Source of the DNA: Fimenecus sp045655645 | GTDB taxonomy: Bacteria; Bacillota; Clostridia; Oscillospirales; Acutalibacteraceae | Reading direction: 5' to 3' | NCBI GenBank assembly: GCA_045655645.1 | Contig: JAZOPS010000021.1 | Location: 1-41,907, forward strand | Length of the DNA: 41,907 nt | In this document: positions 15,977 to 24,837 of the stretch, piece by piece | Numbering within the stretch: the stretch's first letter is position 1 | Layout: every line of letters begins with the position of its first letter | The notes under the pieces: model-generated | Seen by the model: the letters and a program-made list of their open reading frames with translations, nothing else | The model's database searches: none | Told to the model about the DNA's origin: nothing | Program-made: the position numbers and the translations under genes

Positions 15977-16005
15977 TTGACAATTGAGATTAACTAATAT
16001 ATAAT
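15977..16005 (+). promoter_or_regulatory. Sigma-A promoter of tRNA-Leu
   Basis: Consensus TTGACA (15977-15982) and TATAAT (16000-16005) with 17-bp spacing, ending 22 bp before the tRNA 5' end. Confidence 0.9.
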
Positions 16006-16027
16006 ATAAAGGCTGTCGAAACAGTAT

Positions 16028-16114
16028 GCTGGTGTGGCGAAATCGGCAGACGCAAGGGACTTAAAATCCCTCGGTAGCAATACCGTACCGGTTCAAGTCC
16101 GGTCACCAGCACCA
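16028..16114 (+). tRNA. tRNA-Leu (anticodon UAA)
   Basis: An 87-nt class II tRNA: acceptor GCTGGTG/CACCAGC, D-arm TGGCGAAATCGGCAGACGCA, anticodon stem GGGA/TCCC with loop CTTAAAA (anticodon at 16062-16064), a long variable arm CGGTAGCAATACCG, T-arm ACCGGTTCAAGTCCGGT and encoded ACCA. It decodes UUA and UUG. Confidence 0.97.
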
Positions 16115-16116
16115 AA

Positions 16117-16157
16117 AATAGAGAAGTTGCTTCTGCGACTTCTCTATTTTTTTACCA
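16117..16157 (+). terminator. Terminator of tRNA-Leu
   Basis: AATAGAGAAGT pairs with ACTTCTCTATT, followed by a T run directly downstream of the CCA end. Confidence 0.9.
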
Positions 16158-16246
16158 TATTTTTCTACTTTTTTGCATTATCATTTACTTGGCACGGAAT
16201 TTATTATATAATAAATCCATCATTTAAAAGAAAAAGGAAGATTAAG

Positions 16247-16771
16247 ATGGGCATTTTAGGAACAATTCTTTTCAATATGAAAAATATGAAAAAAGCAAAG
16301 AAAATCAGAGCAATGGGTAAAGAGCAAATCTTAAACCTTGACGATGAGCAATTCTTTGATGCAATTAACTGTGTATGTGAAGATGCGGTTTTTGATATAA
16401 AAGACTCCATAATACCCCAAAAGCAAAAATTGCTTTATTCTCTTATTGAATTTGAGATGGAAGTCAATAATGGTGGGTTGTGTCAGTTCTTTGTGAATTC
16501 AAGCCGCGAATGTGCTCCTTATATTAGTGAAGCACTTAATGAAATCGGTGCAACTGATTTGAGAAAATTATATGATAGTTTTATTGCTGTTAACGATATT
16601 GATGTAAATAATTTATCATCGTTTATTTCAAATGATATAGAAGAGTATCAAGCACAAACCGAAAGATTTGATTTTGATAGTTTTGATGATAAATTCTATG
16701 AATATGAAAACTTGCATCAGCAGATAATTGATTATGCAAGAAAAAATATTGAAGCAATATTAAAACAATAA
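16247..16771 (+). CDS. DUF4375 (DMP19-like) protein
   Basis: This 174-residue acidic, helical, probably cytoplasmic protein carries E-x-N-N-G-G-x-x-Q-F-F-x-N (EVNNGGLCQFFVN), the core of DUF4375. The best-known relative is Neisseria DMP19, described as a DNA mimic; whether that applies here is unknown. The open frame extends upstream through the tRNA-Leu gene, which is not credible. ATG 16247 follows AAAAAGGAAG with normal spacing. It is a single gene, convergent with the ABC operon and sharing its terminator. Confidence 0.75.
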   Translation: MGILGTILFNMKNMKKAKKIRAMGKEQILNLDDEQFFDAINCVCEDAVFDIKDSIIPQKQKLLYSLIEFEMEVNNGGLCQFFVNSSRECAPYISEALNEIGATDLRKLYDSFIAVNDIDVNNLSSFISNDIEEYQAQTERFDFDSFDDKFYEYENLHQQIIDYARKNIEAILKQ

Positions 16772-16772
16772 G

Positions 16773-16797
16773 AAAAGACACCCAGCGGGTGTCTTTT
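16773..16797. terminator. Bidirectional terminator
   Basis: AAAAGACACCC and GGGTGTCTTTT form a perfect 11-bp stem with a 3-nt loop between the DUF4375 gene and the ABC ATPase gene. Confidence 0.9.
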
Positions 16798-17355
16798 TTA
16801 TATCTCTATAACATTTGCATTCAACAATTCAGCATCCTGACTATCATGGCTAATTATTATAAAATCTCTATTTTTGCTTTCTTCTTTGATAATTCCGCAA
16901 ATAGTGGATTTTAATTCTTCATCAAGTCCCTTAAATGGCTCGTCAAGAATAACCAAATCGCTGTCAAAACACAATGCACGGGCAAGAGAAACTCGTCTTC
17001 TCATACCACCACTTAAAGATAGGGGAGAATTATCTTTTTCATTTTCAAGTCCCATAAGTTTTAAATAGTGTAGTGCTTTATCTTCACTGCAAACTGCAGT
17101 TAAGTTTTTTAACACCGAAACAAAGGGGATAAGCCTGTCTTCCTGAAACATAAAAGATATTGTTTTTGCATCTTTTTGTATTTCGCCTTTGTTCGCTTTT
17201 TCAAGCCCTGCAATTATTCTCATAAGAGTTGTCTTGCCAAGCCCTGATGCACCTTTTATAATGAGAATGCCATTAAACTCAAAAGTGTTTGTGTAGTTTT
17301 CAAAAACTACCTTGTCACTATATTTTTTAGTGAGATTATTTATCTGTATTTTCAA
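16798..17355 (-). CDS. ABC transporter ATP-binding protein (NitT/TauT type), short form
   Basis: This ATPase subunit of about 185 residues has Walker A GASGLGKTT, Q-loop MFQEDRLIPF, signature LSGGMRRRV, Walker B LVILDEPF and switch His in IIISHD. It ends about 15 residues after the switch, so it is shorter than the usual 240-260 residues and lacks a C-terminal extension. I place the start at TTG 17355 because GGGAGGT lies 7 nt upstream and the residues that follow (KIQINNLTKKY) begin the ATPase fold. The frame upstream to 17430 is the end of the permease read in another frame. It overlaps the permease by 20 bp. It energises the importer encoded by the next two genes. Confidence 0.88.
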   Translation of the reverse strand: MKIQINNLTKKYSDKVVFENYTNTFEFNGILIIKGASGLGKTTLMRIIAGLEKANKGEIQKDAKTISFMFQEDRLIPFVSVLKNLTAVCSEDKALHYLKLMGLENEKDNSPLSLSGGMRRRVSLARALCFDSDLVILDEPFKGLDEELKSTICGIIKEESKNRDFIIISHDSQDAELLNANVIEI

Positions 17356-18151
17356 TGAAATAACCTCCCTTTGACATAATTTTTTTAAAGATAAAATCGA
17401 GAACTGCAACCAAAACTTTTTCAAGAACAAGACATAATATAATAATTACAAAAGTCCAAGCAAAAAGGTCAACAGTTTCAATATATACCTGTGAATTTCG
17501 AAGATTTATACCAATTGAATTTTGTGGGGTACAAAGCACTTCTGCGGCAATTCCTGCTTTCCAACCAAGTCCTACTGCAGTCTTACAAGCTGATACAAAA
17601 GATGGCACAGCAGATGGCAAGAAAATGAGTTTTAGTTTCTTTACAAAACCAAAATTATATGCATTTGCCATTTCAATAAGACTTTTATCTGTATTCACAA
17701 TTGAACTTGTGACATTAGCCCACACAACTGGCATAACCATGAGCATTGTGATAAAAATTGGAACACTAACCTTGTCAAGCCACACAAGTGCAAGAATAAT
17801 AAACGATACAACGGGTGTTGTCTTTACAGCAGTTAAAAATGGCTTGAAAAGTGTGTTTAAGGTGCTTGAAAAAGCCGTGATAATGCCAAAAATACTACCG
17901 ATTGCAACACCAATGATATAACCTAACGAAATTCCCTTGAATGAGTTGAAAATTGTAAGCCAGAATTCACCACTTGGCAAAAATTCTAACAGTCTTTTCA
18001 AGACTCCCATCGGGGATGCAATCAAAACATCAAGACCGACAATGTTATATATAATGAGCCAAAGCCCTAACCAGAAAACAATGGTCAGGGCTATTTTTAT
18101 AAGTTTTTTAATTGTTACCTTTGCTTTATGCTCCAAAGTAGAAGTCATCAT
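17336..18151 (-). CDS. ABC transporter permease (NitT/TauT type)
   Basis: This integral membrane subunit of about 271 residues has roughly six hydrophobic segments and an EAA-type loop near GLGWKAGIAAEVLC that would dock the ATPase. It resembles permeases of nitrate, sulfonate/taurine and thiamine-precursor importers. GGAGG precedes ATG 18151 (ATG 18148 is the alternative); both lie inside the end of the binding-protein gene, giving a short overlap typical of a coupled operon. The substrate cannot be inferred from the permease. Confidence 0.87.
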   Translation of the reverse strand: MMTSTLEHKAKVTIKKLIKIALTIVFWLGLWLIIYNIVGLDVLIASPMGVLKRLLEFLPSGEFWLTIFNSFKGISLGYIIGVAIGSIFGIITAFSSTLNTLFKPFLTAVKTTPVVSFIILALVWLDKVSVPIFITMLMVMPVVWANVTSSIVNTDKSLIEMANAYNFGFVKKLKLIFLPSAVPSFVSACKTAVGLGWKAGIAAEVLCTPQNSIGINLRNSQVYIETVDLFAWTFVIIILCLVLEKVLVAVLDFIFKKIMSKGGYFIENTDK

Positions 18152-19097
18152 TTGGTAACTTTCCTCCAATAGATTTTGGGTTAGCATCAAAGAAAATCTG
18201 AAGATTTGTAAGCACTGATGCTTTCATATCTGCACCATCAATATACGCGATATTGCAGTTTGGAATTGCTTTCTTTGCAACAGCAGCCTTTGGAATAATA
18301 CCATATTGCTCACAAAGTGCAGATGTTGCTTCAATATCATTGTTAGCAGCATTTATTGATGCTTCATATTCTTTCAAGAACATCTTAACTGCTTCTGGAT
18401 TTTGCTCTACAAAGTCCTTTTTAGCAATAACAACACCTTGAATAAGTGTTTTACCGCTGATTTTTTCAAATTCTGCTGTGAGATTAAGTGCAATTCTTAA
18501 ATCTGCATTTTTGGTGAGTGCTGCAGTAACCTTTGGCTCAGGTAACATTGAAATTGTAGCTTTACCTGATGCTGCAAGTGTTGCTAATTCGTCGTGAGAT
18601 GTAACATATTCAACTTCTACCTTGTCGGCAATGCCACTCTTTTCAAGAAGGTAGTTAAGAATATATTCAGGTGTTGAACCCTGACCTGTTGCATAGAGTT
18701 TTTTACCTGCAAGGTCAGAGAGTGAGTTTATAGTGTTGCCCTTTTCAAGAATATAGAGCACACCTTTTGTGTTAATAGAAAGCACTTGAATGTTACCTTG
18801 GAGCTTGTTATAAAGAGTAGCCGCAAGGTTGATAGGACAAGCCGCAATATCATAAGAATTGTTGGTCATACCTGAAACTATTTCAGTAGGGTCACTGACA
18901 ACTGAGAACTGATAATCATTCTTTGCAGTTTTGTCGTCCTGACTCTTCATAAGGTTTACCATACCAATACCGGTAGGGCCTGCAAGACCTGCAACTCTCA
19001 TGTTAACGCTTTGATAGGGTTCTTCTTTTTCTGTATTGCAAGCTGCAAAAGCAAATAAAATTGCGAATACAAGAAGTAATGAAATCACTTTTTTCAT
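18126..19097 (-). CDS. ABC transporter substrate-binding lipoprotein (NitT/TauT type)
   Basis: This solute-binding lipoprotein of about 323 residues has a signal ending in LFAFAAC (Cys20 lipidated). The mature part has the periplasmic-binding fold of the SsuA/NrtA/ThiY group: GPTGIGMVNLM at the start, a DIAACPINLAA segment in the ligand cleft and LAGKKLYATGQGSTPEYILN in the second lobe. Ligands of this group include sulfonates, nitrate and pyrimidine precursors; I cannot choose. ATG 19097 is preferred over 19106, as AAAGGAA is 9 nt upstream of the former and almost touches the latter. It follows the regulator gene with the junction TAAAATG. Confidence 0.88.
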   Translation of the reverse strand: MKKVISLLLVFAILFAFAACNTEKEEPYQSVNMRVAGLAGPTGIGMVNLMKSQDDKTAKNDYQFSVVSDPTEIVSGMTNNSYDIAACPINLAATLYNKLQGNIQVLSINTKGVLYILEKGNTINSLSDLAGKKLYATGQGSTPEYILNYLLEKSGIADKVEVEYVTSHDELATLAASGKATISMLPEPKVTAALTKNADLRIALNLTAEFEKISGKTLIQGVVIAKKDFVEQNPEAVKMFLKEYEASINAANNDIEATSALCEQYGIIPKAAVAKKAIPNCNIAYIDGADMKASVLTNLQIFFDANPKSIGGKLPNDDFYFGA

Positions 19098-19098
19098 T

Positions 19099-19749
19099 TT
19101 AATCATTTCCTTTTAAATATATTTTTTTACCGTCACGGCAGATTTTTCCTTGTTTTTCAAGAGTTTCAATAACTCTGTAAAGACTTGCACGACTAATGTG
19201 CAAAACACGGGAGAGCTCTGTCATTGAAACGGATATTTCACATTTGCCATTATTATTATCACTATTCTTTTTAAGATAGAGCAATAATTTTTCTTCGGCA
19301 GAAGGTTTGGTGTACCCTTCAATTTTTGAGTTCAAAAAACCAATTCTTTCAGAAAGATAAGTAATATAGTTGAAAGATACCGAACTGTCATTTTGAATAA
19401 GAGTGTCAATGCCACTTTTTTCAATAATTACGACTTTTAGGGGAGTGAGCGCAGTAACTGTGTTTTCAAACTCATAATTTTGATTGTATAAAAAAGCCGC
19501 ACCAAAAATCTCGCCATCTTTTAGGTGAGAAATAACGGTTTCGCCCTTACTCACTCTTGCTTCACCTTTGATGATAATACAAATAACAGGTGAATAAGTC
19601 TCTTTTGAAAAAACTATGTCATTTTTTGAATATGAAATAGCCTTGCCAAAGTCTTTTAAAACACTTGTTAAAAGCTTTTCGTTAGCAGATTCAAAAATTT
19701 TTGCCTTTTTAAGATAATTTAAAGCACTGTCTAATGTCGATTTAGTCAT
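19099..19749 (-). CDS. Crp/Fnr-family transcriptional regulator
   Basis: This protein of about 216 residues has an N-terminal cyclic-nucleotide-binding-like beta-roll (about 20-120, with GEARVSKGE and DGEIFGAA turns), a long dimer helix (about 115-150) and a C-terminal winged helix with MTELSRVLHISRASLYRVIE as the HTH. There is no N-terminal cysteine cluster, so it is not an Fnr-type iron-sulfur oxygen sensor; the arginine expected for cAMP binding is not evident either. It is the first gene of the ABC importer operon and presumably controls it. ATG 19749 is used because AAAGGTG is the SD; the earlier GTG overlaps that SD. A perfect inverted repeat lies at its promoter (19801-19824). Confidence 0.88.
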   Translation of the reverse strand: MTKSTLDSALNYLKKAKIFESANEKLLTSVLKDFGKAISYSKNDIVFSKETYSPVICIIIKGEARVSKGETVISHLKDGEIFGAAFLYNQNYEFENTVTALTPLKVVIIEKSGIDTLIQNDSSVSFNYITYLSERIGFLNSKIEGYTKPSAEEKLLLYLKKNSDNNNGKCEISVSMTELSRVLHISRASLYRVIETLEKQGKICRDGKKIYLKGND

Positions 19750-19800
19750 TTTTAGCACCTTTTTGTCTTATATGATACAAATTTATAGTATTATATTAAC

Positions 19801-19824
19801 ATATTGACGATTTACTGTCAATAT
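19801..19824 (-). promoter_or_regulatory. Inverted-repeat operator overlapping the regulator promoter
   Basis: ATATTGAC-N8-GTCAATAT is a perfect dyad. On the minus strand its left half contains TTGACA, which with TAATAT 17 bp downstream makes a promoter for the regulator-ABC operon. A dyad on the -35 beside a Crp/Fnr-type gene suggests autoregulation. Confidence 0.5.
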
Positions 19825-19965
19825 TATGCAAACAGTTTTATGATGTCATTTCTAACAAAAATATTTAAAAAAAAGTCGTTTAAAACGGCACTTTGATTAT
19901 TGCACAATTATATAACCGGTGCTAAAATATTAAACGTTTTAAACTGTATATTTAGAGGCGAAATT

Positions 19966-21243
19966 ATGGAAACTTTACTTTGTTTGTCCATTGCACTTTT
20001 TGCAGGACTTATGTTGTCGCGTGTTGCAAAAATCTTTAAACTTCCAGCTGTTACTGCATATCTTGTGGCAGGTATCCTTGTAGGACCATATTTTCTTGGG
20101 TCATTTGGACTTAACGGTTTTGGCTTTACAAGTATGGCCAATATTGATGCTTATGACATTATTCCTGATGTGGCGCTGGGCTTTATTGCATTTTCCATTG
20201 GTAATGAGTTCAGACTATCACAACTTAAAAAAATTGGTAAACAAGCCACAGTAATTGGCATATTTCAGGCTTTAGCAACATGTGCTATTGTGGATATAGT
20301 ATTGGTTATAGTTCATTTGGTTGCACCTGATAAATTATCATTGCCTGCAGCAATTACACTTGGTGCAGTTGCAACTGCTACAGCACCTGCTGCAACGCTT
20401 ATGGTTGTAAAGCAGTATAAAGCAAAAGGCCCACTTACAAGCCTTCTTTTACCAATTGTTGCACTTGATGATGCTGTTGGTCTTATTATATTTGCAGTTT
20501 CATTTGGTGTTGCAAAAGCACTCATAGTTGGTAGTGTTGATGTTGTTTCAATCATCATCGAACCACTTCTTGAAGTAGTTTTATCACTTGTTCTCGGCGC
20601 AGTTATGGGCTATTTGTTCACATTCTGCGAAAAGTTCTTCCACTCGAGGTCAAAGCGACTTGCGATGTCAGTAACATTTGTATTTTTAACTGTATCATTG
20701 TCAATGCTTAAATTTAATATCGGTGGAGTTCACATTTCATTCTCATCATTATTGGCTTGTATGATGCTCGGCACAGTTTTTTGTAATATTTGTGATTTCT
20801 CAGAAGAACTTATGGATAGAGTTGACCGTTGGACAGCACCACTGTTGATTTTGTTCTTTGTAATAAGCGGTGCTGAACTTGAACTTTCAATATTCAAGGA
20901 TATAGGGATAGTTTGTATCGGTTTGATATATATTGTTGCTCGTTGCATTGGTAAATACTTCGGCGCATCAATTAGCGCAAGAGCAACAAAGTGTGATAAG
21001 AATATTGTTAAGTATTTAGGCATCACTCTTTTCCCACAAGCTGGTGTTGCACTCGGTATGGCAATCAAAGCAGAAGAATTGGGGCCAGAAGGGCTTATCG
21101 TTGCAAATATCACTCTTTTTGCAGTTCTTATTTATGAACTTGTCGGTCCATTTCTTACAAAGGTATCTTTGCTTAAAGCTGGTGAAATCAACCCAGAAGA
21201 AAAAGTCAGCGCAAGGGATACCAATAAGCCCAAAGATGTATAA
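19966..21243 (+). CDS. CPA2-family cation:proton antiporter (Na+/H+ or K+/H+ exchanger)
   Basis: This 425-residue protein has about 12 membrane segments: FKLPAVTAYLVAGILVGP in segment 2 to 3, DVALGFIAFSIGNEF in the core and GAVATATAPAATLM in the ion-translocation region. It resembles the membrane domain of KefB/GerN-type exchangers but has no C-terminal Rossmann (RCK/TrkA-N) domain, ending in a short charged tail. It would exchange Na+ or K+ for H+. METLL at 19966 is the start; the open frame from 19900 adds only non-homologous residues. It is divergent from the Crp/Fnr regulator. The 216-bp gap also holds a GTTTAAAACG/CGTTTTAAAC inverted pair near 19874 and 19934. Confidence 0.85.
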   Translation: METLLCLSIALFAGLMLSRVAKIFKLPAVTAYLVAGILVGPYFLGSFGLNGFGFTSMANIDAYDIIPDVALGFIAFSIGNEFRLSQLKKIGKQATVIGIFQALATCAIVDIVLVIVHLVAPDKLSLPAAITLGAVATATAPAATLMVVKQYKAKGPLTSLLLPIVALDDAVGLIIFAVSFGVAKALIVGSVDVVSIIIEPLLEVVLSLVLGAVMGYLFTFCEKFFHSRSKRLAMSVTFVFLTVSLSMLKFNIGGVHISFSSLLACMMLGTVFCNICDFSEELMDRVDRWTAPLLILFFVISGAELELSIFKDIGIVCIGLIYIVARCIGKYFGASISARATKCDKNIVKYLGITLFPQAGVALGMAIKAEELGPEGLIVANITLFAVLIYELVGPFLTKVSLLKAGEINPEEKVSARDTNKPKDV

Positions 21244-21255
21244 ATATAAAAAATC

Positions 21256-21296
21256 AAGGATGATTTTGACATTGAGTTAAAATCATCCTTTTTTCT
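21256..21296 (+). terminator. Terminator of the antiporter gene
   Basis: AAGGATGATTTT and AAAATCATCCTT form a perfect 12-bp stem followed by a T run. Confidence 0.92.
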
Positions 21297-21367
21297 TTTA
21301 TTTTTATTGTAAATCTTCCTATATTATGGTAAACTTAAACTATCTATATAAGACGGAGGTCTTTTTT

Positions 21368-24300
21368 ATGAAATATATAATTGACAGAGCAAATTTCAGA
21401 CAATTTGATATTGCTGAAATCAACAAATTATCTCCAAGAGCATACTTTATTCCTTATTCTTCAAGAGAGAATTTAGAGAAGCAAGATGTTCTCACAGAGC
21501 GCTATAATAGTGACATGGTTCACATTCTCAATGGCGAGTGGGATTTCAAGTATTATGAGAAAGATATGCTCATTCCAAATGAGTTTTATACAGAGAGAGT
21601 TCAATTTGATAAGGTAATTGTGCCATCTACTTGGCAGAGAACGGGTTATCGTGAACCTTGCTATCTTAATACAAAATATGAATTCAATGCAAAACTCTAT
21701 CCTGGAATTCCACAGGATGTACCAATGGGTATTTACAGAAAATTCATCAATATCGATAATCTCGATAAAGTGTATATTCTTACATTTATGGGTGTAATTT
21801 CATCACTTGATTTATATATCAATGGTGACTTCGTGGGCTACAGCGAAGGCGCTCATAACTCTGCCGAATTTAATATTACAAAATATCTTCACGAAGGTGA
21901 AAACGAGATTGTTGCATCAGTTTCAAAATGGTCAACAGGTACATATCTCGAATGTCAGGATATGTTCCGTGAAAACGGCATTTTCCGCGATGTTCTTTTG
22001 ACCGAACTTGATAAAACATATCTCTATGACTATAAAGTTGATACAGAGAAAAAAGGCAATATTTATGATTTAACAGTTTCATTTAGAATTAAAGGTGATA
22101 AAGAAAACTGTTCAATCAGCGCAGAACTTTTTGATGGTGAAACTCTTATTGCAAGAGAAACTGCAGACGCAAGAGCAAAAGAGAGTATCACATTCTCAAA
22201 TCTCGAGGTAAAAGAATGGAACGCAGAAGAACCATATACCTATGACCTTTACATCACCTTTGAAGATGCAAAAGGCAATAAAACTTATGTTAAGAACATT
22301 ACAGGTTTCAAAAATATTGAAATTAAAGGTAATGTGTTCTATTTCAATAATAAGCCAATTAAGTTCAAGGGTGTAAATCACCACGATACAAATATGTATC
22401 ATGGCTATGTTCTTAAAGGTGAAGAGATTAAAGCAGAGTTAGAACTTATGAAAAAGCTCAACATTAACTCAATCCGTACATCTCACTATCCACCTGACCC
22501 AACATTATTAACTCTTGCAGATATTATGGGTTTCTATATCATCGACGAAGCAGATATTGAAACTCACGGTGCGTGGGATATTAAGGCTCCAGCTGGCGAT
22601 AACTGTACTATCAGCCACGACTTGAAATGGGAAGGCAGATATGTTGACCGTGTTAGCCGTATGGTTTGCCGTGACCGAAATCACCCAAGTATCACAATGT
22701 GGTCATTGGGTAATGAAGCGTGGGGTTATAACTGTCAGGATGCTTGCTATGACTATATTAAAAATAGTGGTTCAAAAATCCCTGTACATTATGAAAGCGT
22801 AGTCCATACAGACAGATTTGCTTATGATGTAATTTCAGAAATGTATCCAAGTCACGAAAATGTAGAACAATATGGTGCAAGAACTCATAAGGATAAGAGA
22901 TATTTTGAAAAGCCATATTTTATGTGTGAATATGTTCACGCAATGGGCGTAGGACCTGGTGCAGTTGAAGAATATTGGGATAGCATTTATAAATATGACA
23001 ACCTTATGGGTGGTTGTGTTTGGGAATGGGCTGACCACGCAGTTTATCACGATGGCAATGATAAATATAAATTCCAATATACTTATGGTGGCGACCATGG
23101 CGAAGAAAAGCACGACAGCAATTTCTGTGTTGACGGTATGCTCTATCCCGATAAAACACCACATACAGGAGCATTCGTTATCAAAGCAGTTTATCGTCCT
23201 GTAAGAAGCAAGCATATCAGCGGAAAAGTCTTTGAATTTACAAATACAAATCGTTTCAAGAACTCAAAATATCTTCGTGTTGAATGGACTCAAAATCTTA
23301 ACGGTTACGAGAAGAAAACAGGTGAGTTGACTCTTGATATCGAGCCAATGCAGACGAAATCTTATGAAATTCCATTTGTTGAATGTGATTCTTCACAGGA
23401 TAGCCATATTAATATCGCATATTTTGATGGTGATGAGCAGGTTGCAATCGAGCAAATCACAATAAATGACACAGCTAATTTCTTGCCACAATTCACAGGC
23501 GTTGGCAATGTGTCAGTTGCAGAAGAAAACAATAATGTTACAGTTTTATTTGATAATGGTAAAGTTGTTTTTGATAAGAAAACAGGCGAGATGATTCATT
23601 ATATCAAGAATGGCTATGAATTTATGAATATCAACCCTGCAGACAATAAAAAGGGCTTTGTGCCAAACCTTGTGAGAGCATCACTTGATAATGATTCTTA
23701 TGGTCAAAAGAAACCTTGGGATAAAATAGGTCTTCACGATGCAACAACACTTCTTAAAAAATTCAGTTTTGCAGATAAGTCATATTGCGCAGTTGTGGCT
23801 GTATCATATACAGTTAAAAAGTCACATAAAAACTATTTCTATGCAAATATTGTTTATACAATTTATGGTGACGGTCTTGTAACAGTTGAATCAAGCCTTG
23901 ACAAAGCATTCTTTGGTTGCAACGAAATTCAGCGTTTTGGTTTGATGGCTGAATTACCGGCAGATTTCAATATTATTGAATTCTATGGTAGGGGCTCACA
24001 GGAAAAAATGGAAAATCTCTGTGACCTTAAAGACCATGCTTATGTGGGAATTTGGAAAACAACAGTTGAGGCAATGCACGAGCCTTATGTAATGCCACAA
24101 GATAACGGTAACTGCGGTGGCGTTAAGTGGTTGAAACTTATGAATTCTAATGGCAATACATTTACTGTGTTTGGTGTTCCAAAGTTCAGTTTCTCAGCTC
24201 ATAACTATACACAAAAAGCGCTTCACAGCGCAAAACACCAAGAAGAACTTGTGTTTGCGGATACAACTGTTTTGTGTGTTGATGGCTTTATGCGTGGTAC

Positions 24301-24394
24301 AGGCACAAATACTTGTGGACCTGATACTCTCGATAAATACAAAGTAAAAACAGACAAAACGCTCACATTCCGTTTTGCATTCAAGGGTGAATAA
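21368..24394 (+). CDS. Beta-galactosidase, glycoside hydrolase family 2 (LacZ type)
   Basis: This 1008-residue cytoplasmic enzyme (no signal peptide) hydrolyses terminal beta-galactosides. The order is a sugar-binding jelly roll (about 50-220), an Ig-like domain, a TIM barrel (about 330-620) and C-terminal beta domains, matching LacZ (E. coli 1023). Catalytic residues are the acid/base Glu450 in SLGNEAWG and the nucleophile Glu521 in MCEYVHAMG. The conserved GVNHHDT and NSIRTSHYPP segments are present. ATG 21368 has GGAGGT 7 nt upstream. It is the first gene of an operon with a GNAT gene (one base after the stop) and a GH95 fucosidase gene, suggesting action on defucosylated galactosides such as lactose or N-acetyllactosamine. 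Confidence 0.94.
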   Translation: MKYIIDRANFRQFDIAEINKLSPRAYFIPYSSRENLEKQDVLTERYNSDMVHILNGEWDFKYYEKDMLIPNEFYTERVQFDKVIVPSTWQRTGYREPCYLNTKYEFNAKLYPGIPQDVPMGIYRKFINIDNLDKVYILTFMGVISSLDLYINGDFVGYSEGAHNSAEFNITKYLHEGENEIVASVSKWSTGTYLECQDMFRENGIFRDVLLTELDKTYLYDYKVDTEKKGNIYDLTVSFRIKGDKENCSISAELFDGETLIARETADARAKESITFSNLEVKEWNAEEPYTYDLYITFEDAKGNKTYVKNITGFKNIEIKGNVFYFNNKPIKFKGVNHHDTNMYHGYVLKGEEIKAELELMKKLNINSIRTSHYPPDPTLLTLADIMGFYIIDEADIETHGAWDIKAPAGDNCTISHDLKWEGRYVDRVSRMVCRDRNHPSITMWSLGNEAWGYNCQDACYDYIKNSGSKIPVHYESVVHTDRFAYDVISEMYPSHENVEQYGARTHKDKRYFEKPYFMCEYVHAMGVGPGAVEEYWDSIYKYDNLMGGCVWEWADHAVYHDGNDKYKFQYTYGGDHGEEKHDSNFCVDGMLYPDKTPHTGAFVIKAVYRPVRSKHISGKVFEFTNTNRFKNSKYLRVEWTQNLNGYEKKTGELTLDIEPMQTKSYEIPFVECDSSQDSHINIAYFDGDEQVAIEQITINDTANFLPQFTGVGNVSVAEENNNVTVLFDNGKVVFDKKTGEMIHYIKNGYEFMNINPADNKKGFVPNLVRASLDNDSYGQKKPWDKIGLHDATTLLKKFSFADKSYCAVVAVSYTVKKSHKNYFYANIVYTIYGDGLVTVESSLDKAFFGCNEIQRFGLMAELPADFNIIEFYGRGSQEKMENLCDLKDHAYVGIWKTTVEAMHEPYVMPQDNGNCGGVKWLKLMNSNGNTFTVFGVPKFSFSAHNYTQKALHSAKHQEELVFADTTVLCVDGFMRGTGTNTCGPDTLDKYKVKTDKTLTFRFAFKGE

Positions 24395-24395
24395 A

Positions 24396-24827
24396 ATGAT
24401 AGAATACAAATGGTTTCCCGAAGGTGCAATTGACGATTCTTTTAGAAACATCAGAATTGATGTTTTTGTTAAAGAACAAGGTGTATGTGAAGAAGCCGAG
24501 TTTGATGATTTTGATATGCAGGTGCCACATCTAGTGATTTTTCTCGATGGTGAAGCAGTTGCTACAGGTCGAATTATTCCTTATGGAGAAGATACAGTAA
24601 AACTTGGCAGAATAGCAGTTAAAAAAGACAAAAGGGGATTAGGTCTTGGCGAAAAAATCGTGCTTGAACTTTTGCGAAAAGCAAAAGAAGACGGGGCGAT
24701 GAAAGTCGTTATAGGCTCTCAATCTCATGCAGTCGGCTTTTATGAAAAATGCGGATTTTCACTTGTTGGCACGCCCGAATATTTAGAAGAAAATATTCCA
24801 CATTTTGATATGCAATTAACTTTTTAA
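24396..24827 (+). CDS. GNAT-family acetyltransferase (ElaA-like)
   Basis: This 143-residue cytoplasmic protein has the GNAT core: RIAVKKDKRGLGLGEKIV supplies the acetyl-CoA pyrophosphate loop (R/Q-x-x-G-x-G/A) and AVGFYEKCGF the final strand-helix. The N-terminal RIDVFVKEQGV is typical of the ElaA group. Substrate unknown. It begins one base after the beta-galactosidase stop, with AAGGGTG inside that gene as SD, and is 10 bp from the fucosidase start, so it is co-expressed with the two glycosidases. Acetylation of a released sugar, as LacA does in the lac operon, is conceivable, but LacA is a different fold. Confidence 0.85.
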   Translation: MIEYKWFPEGAIDDSFRNIRIDVFVKEQGVCEEAEFDDFDMQVPHLVIFLDGEAVATGRIIPYGEDTVKLGRIAVKKDKRGLGLGEKIVLELLRKAKEDGAMKVVIGSQSHAVGFYEKCGFSLVGTPEYLEENIPHFDMQLTF

Positions 24828-24837
24828 GGTGAAGATA

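Noticed and set aside
16173..16212. Promoter for the DUF4375 gene
   Set aside because: A TATAAT is present at 16207 but no -35 hexamer has acceptable spacing; not confident enough to list.
16034..16246. Upstream extension of the DUF4375 frame
   Set aside because: It would translate through the tRNA-Leu gene and its terminator; ATG 16247 has a proper SD.
21307..21335. Promoter for the beta-galactosidase operon
   Set aside because: TTGTAA is followed at 17 bp only by TAAACT, a poor -10; other pairings are no better.
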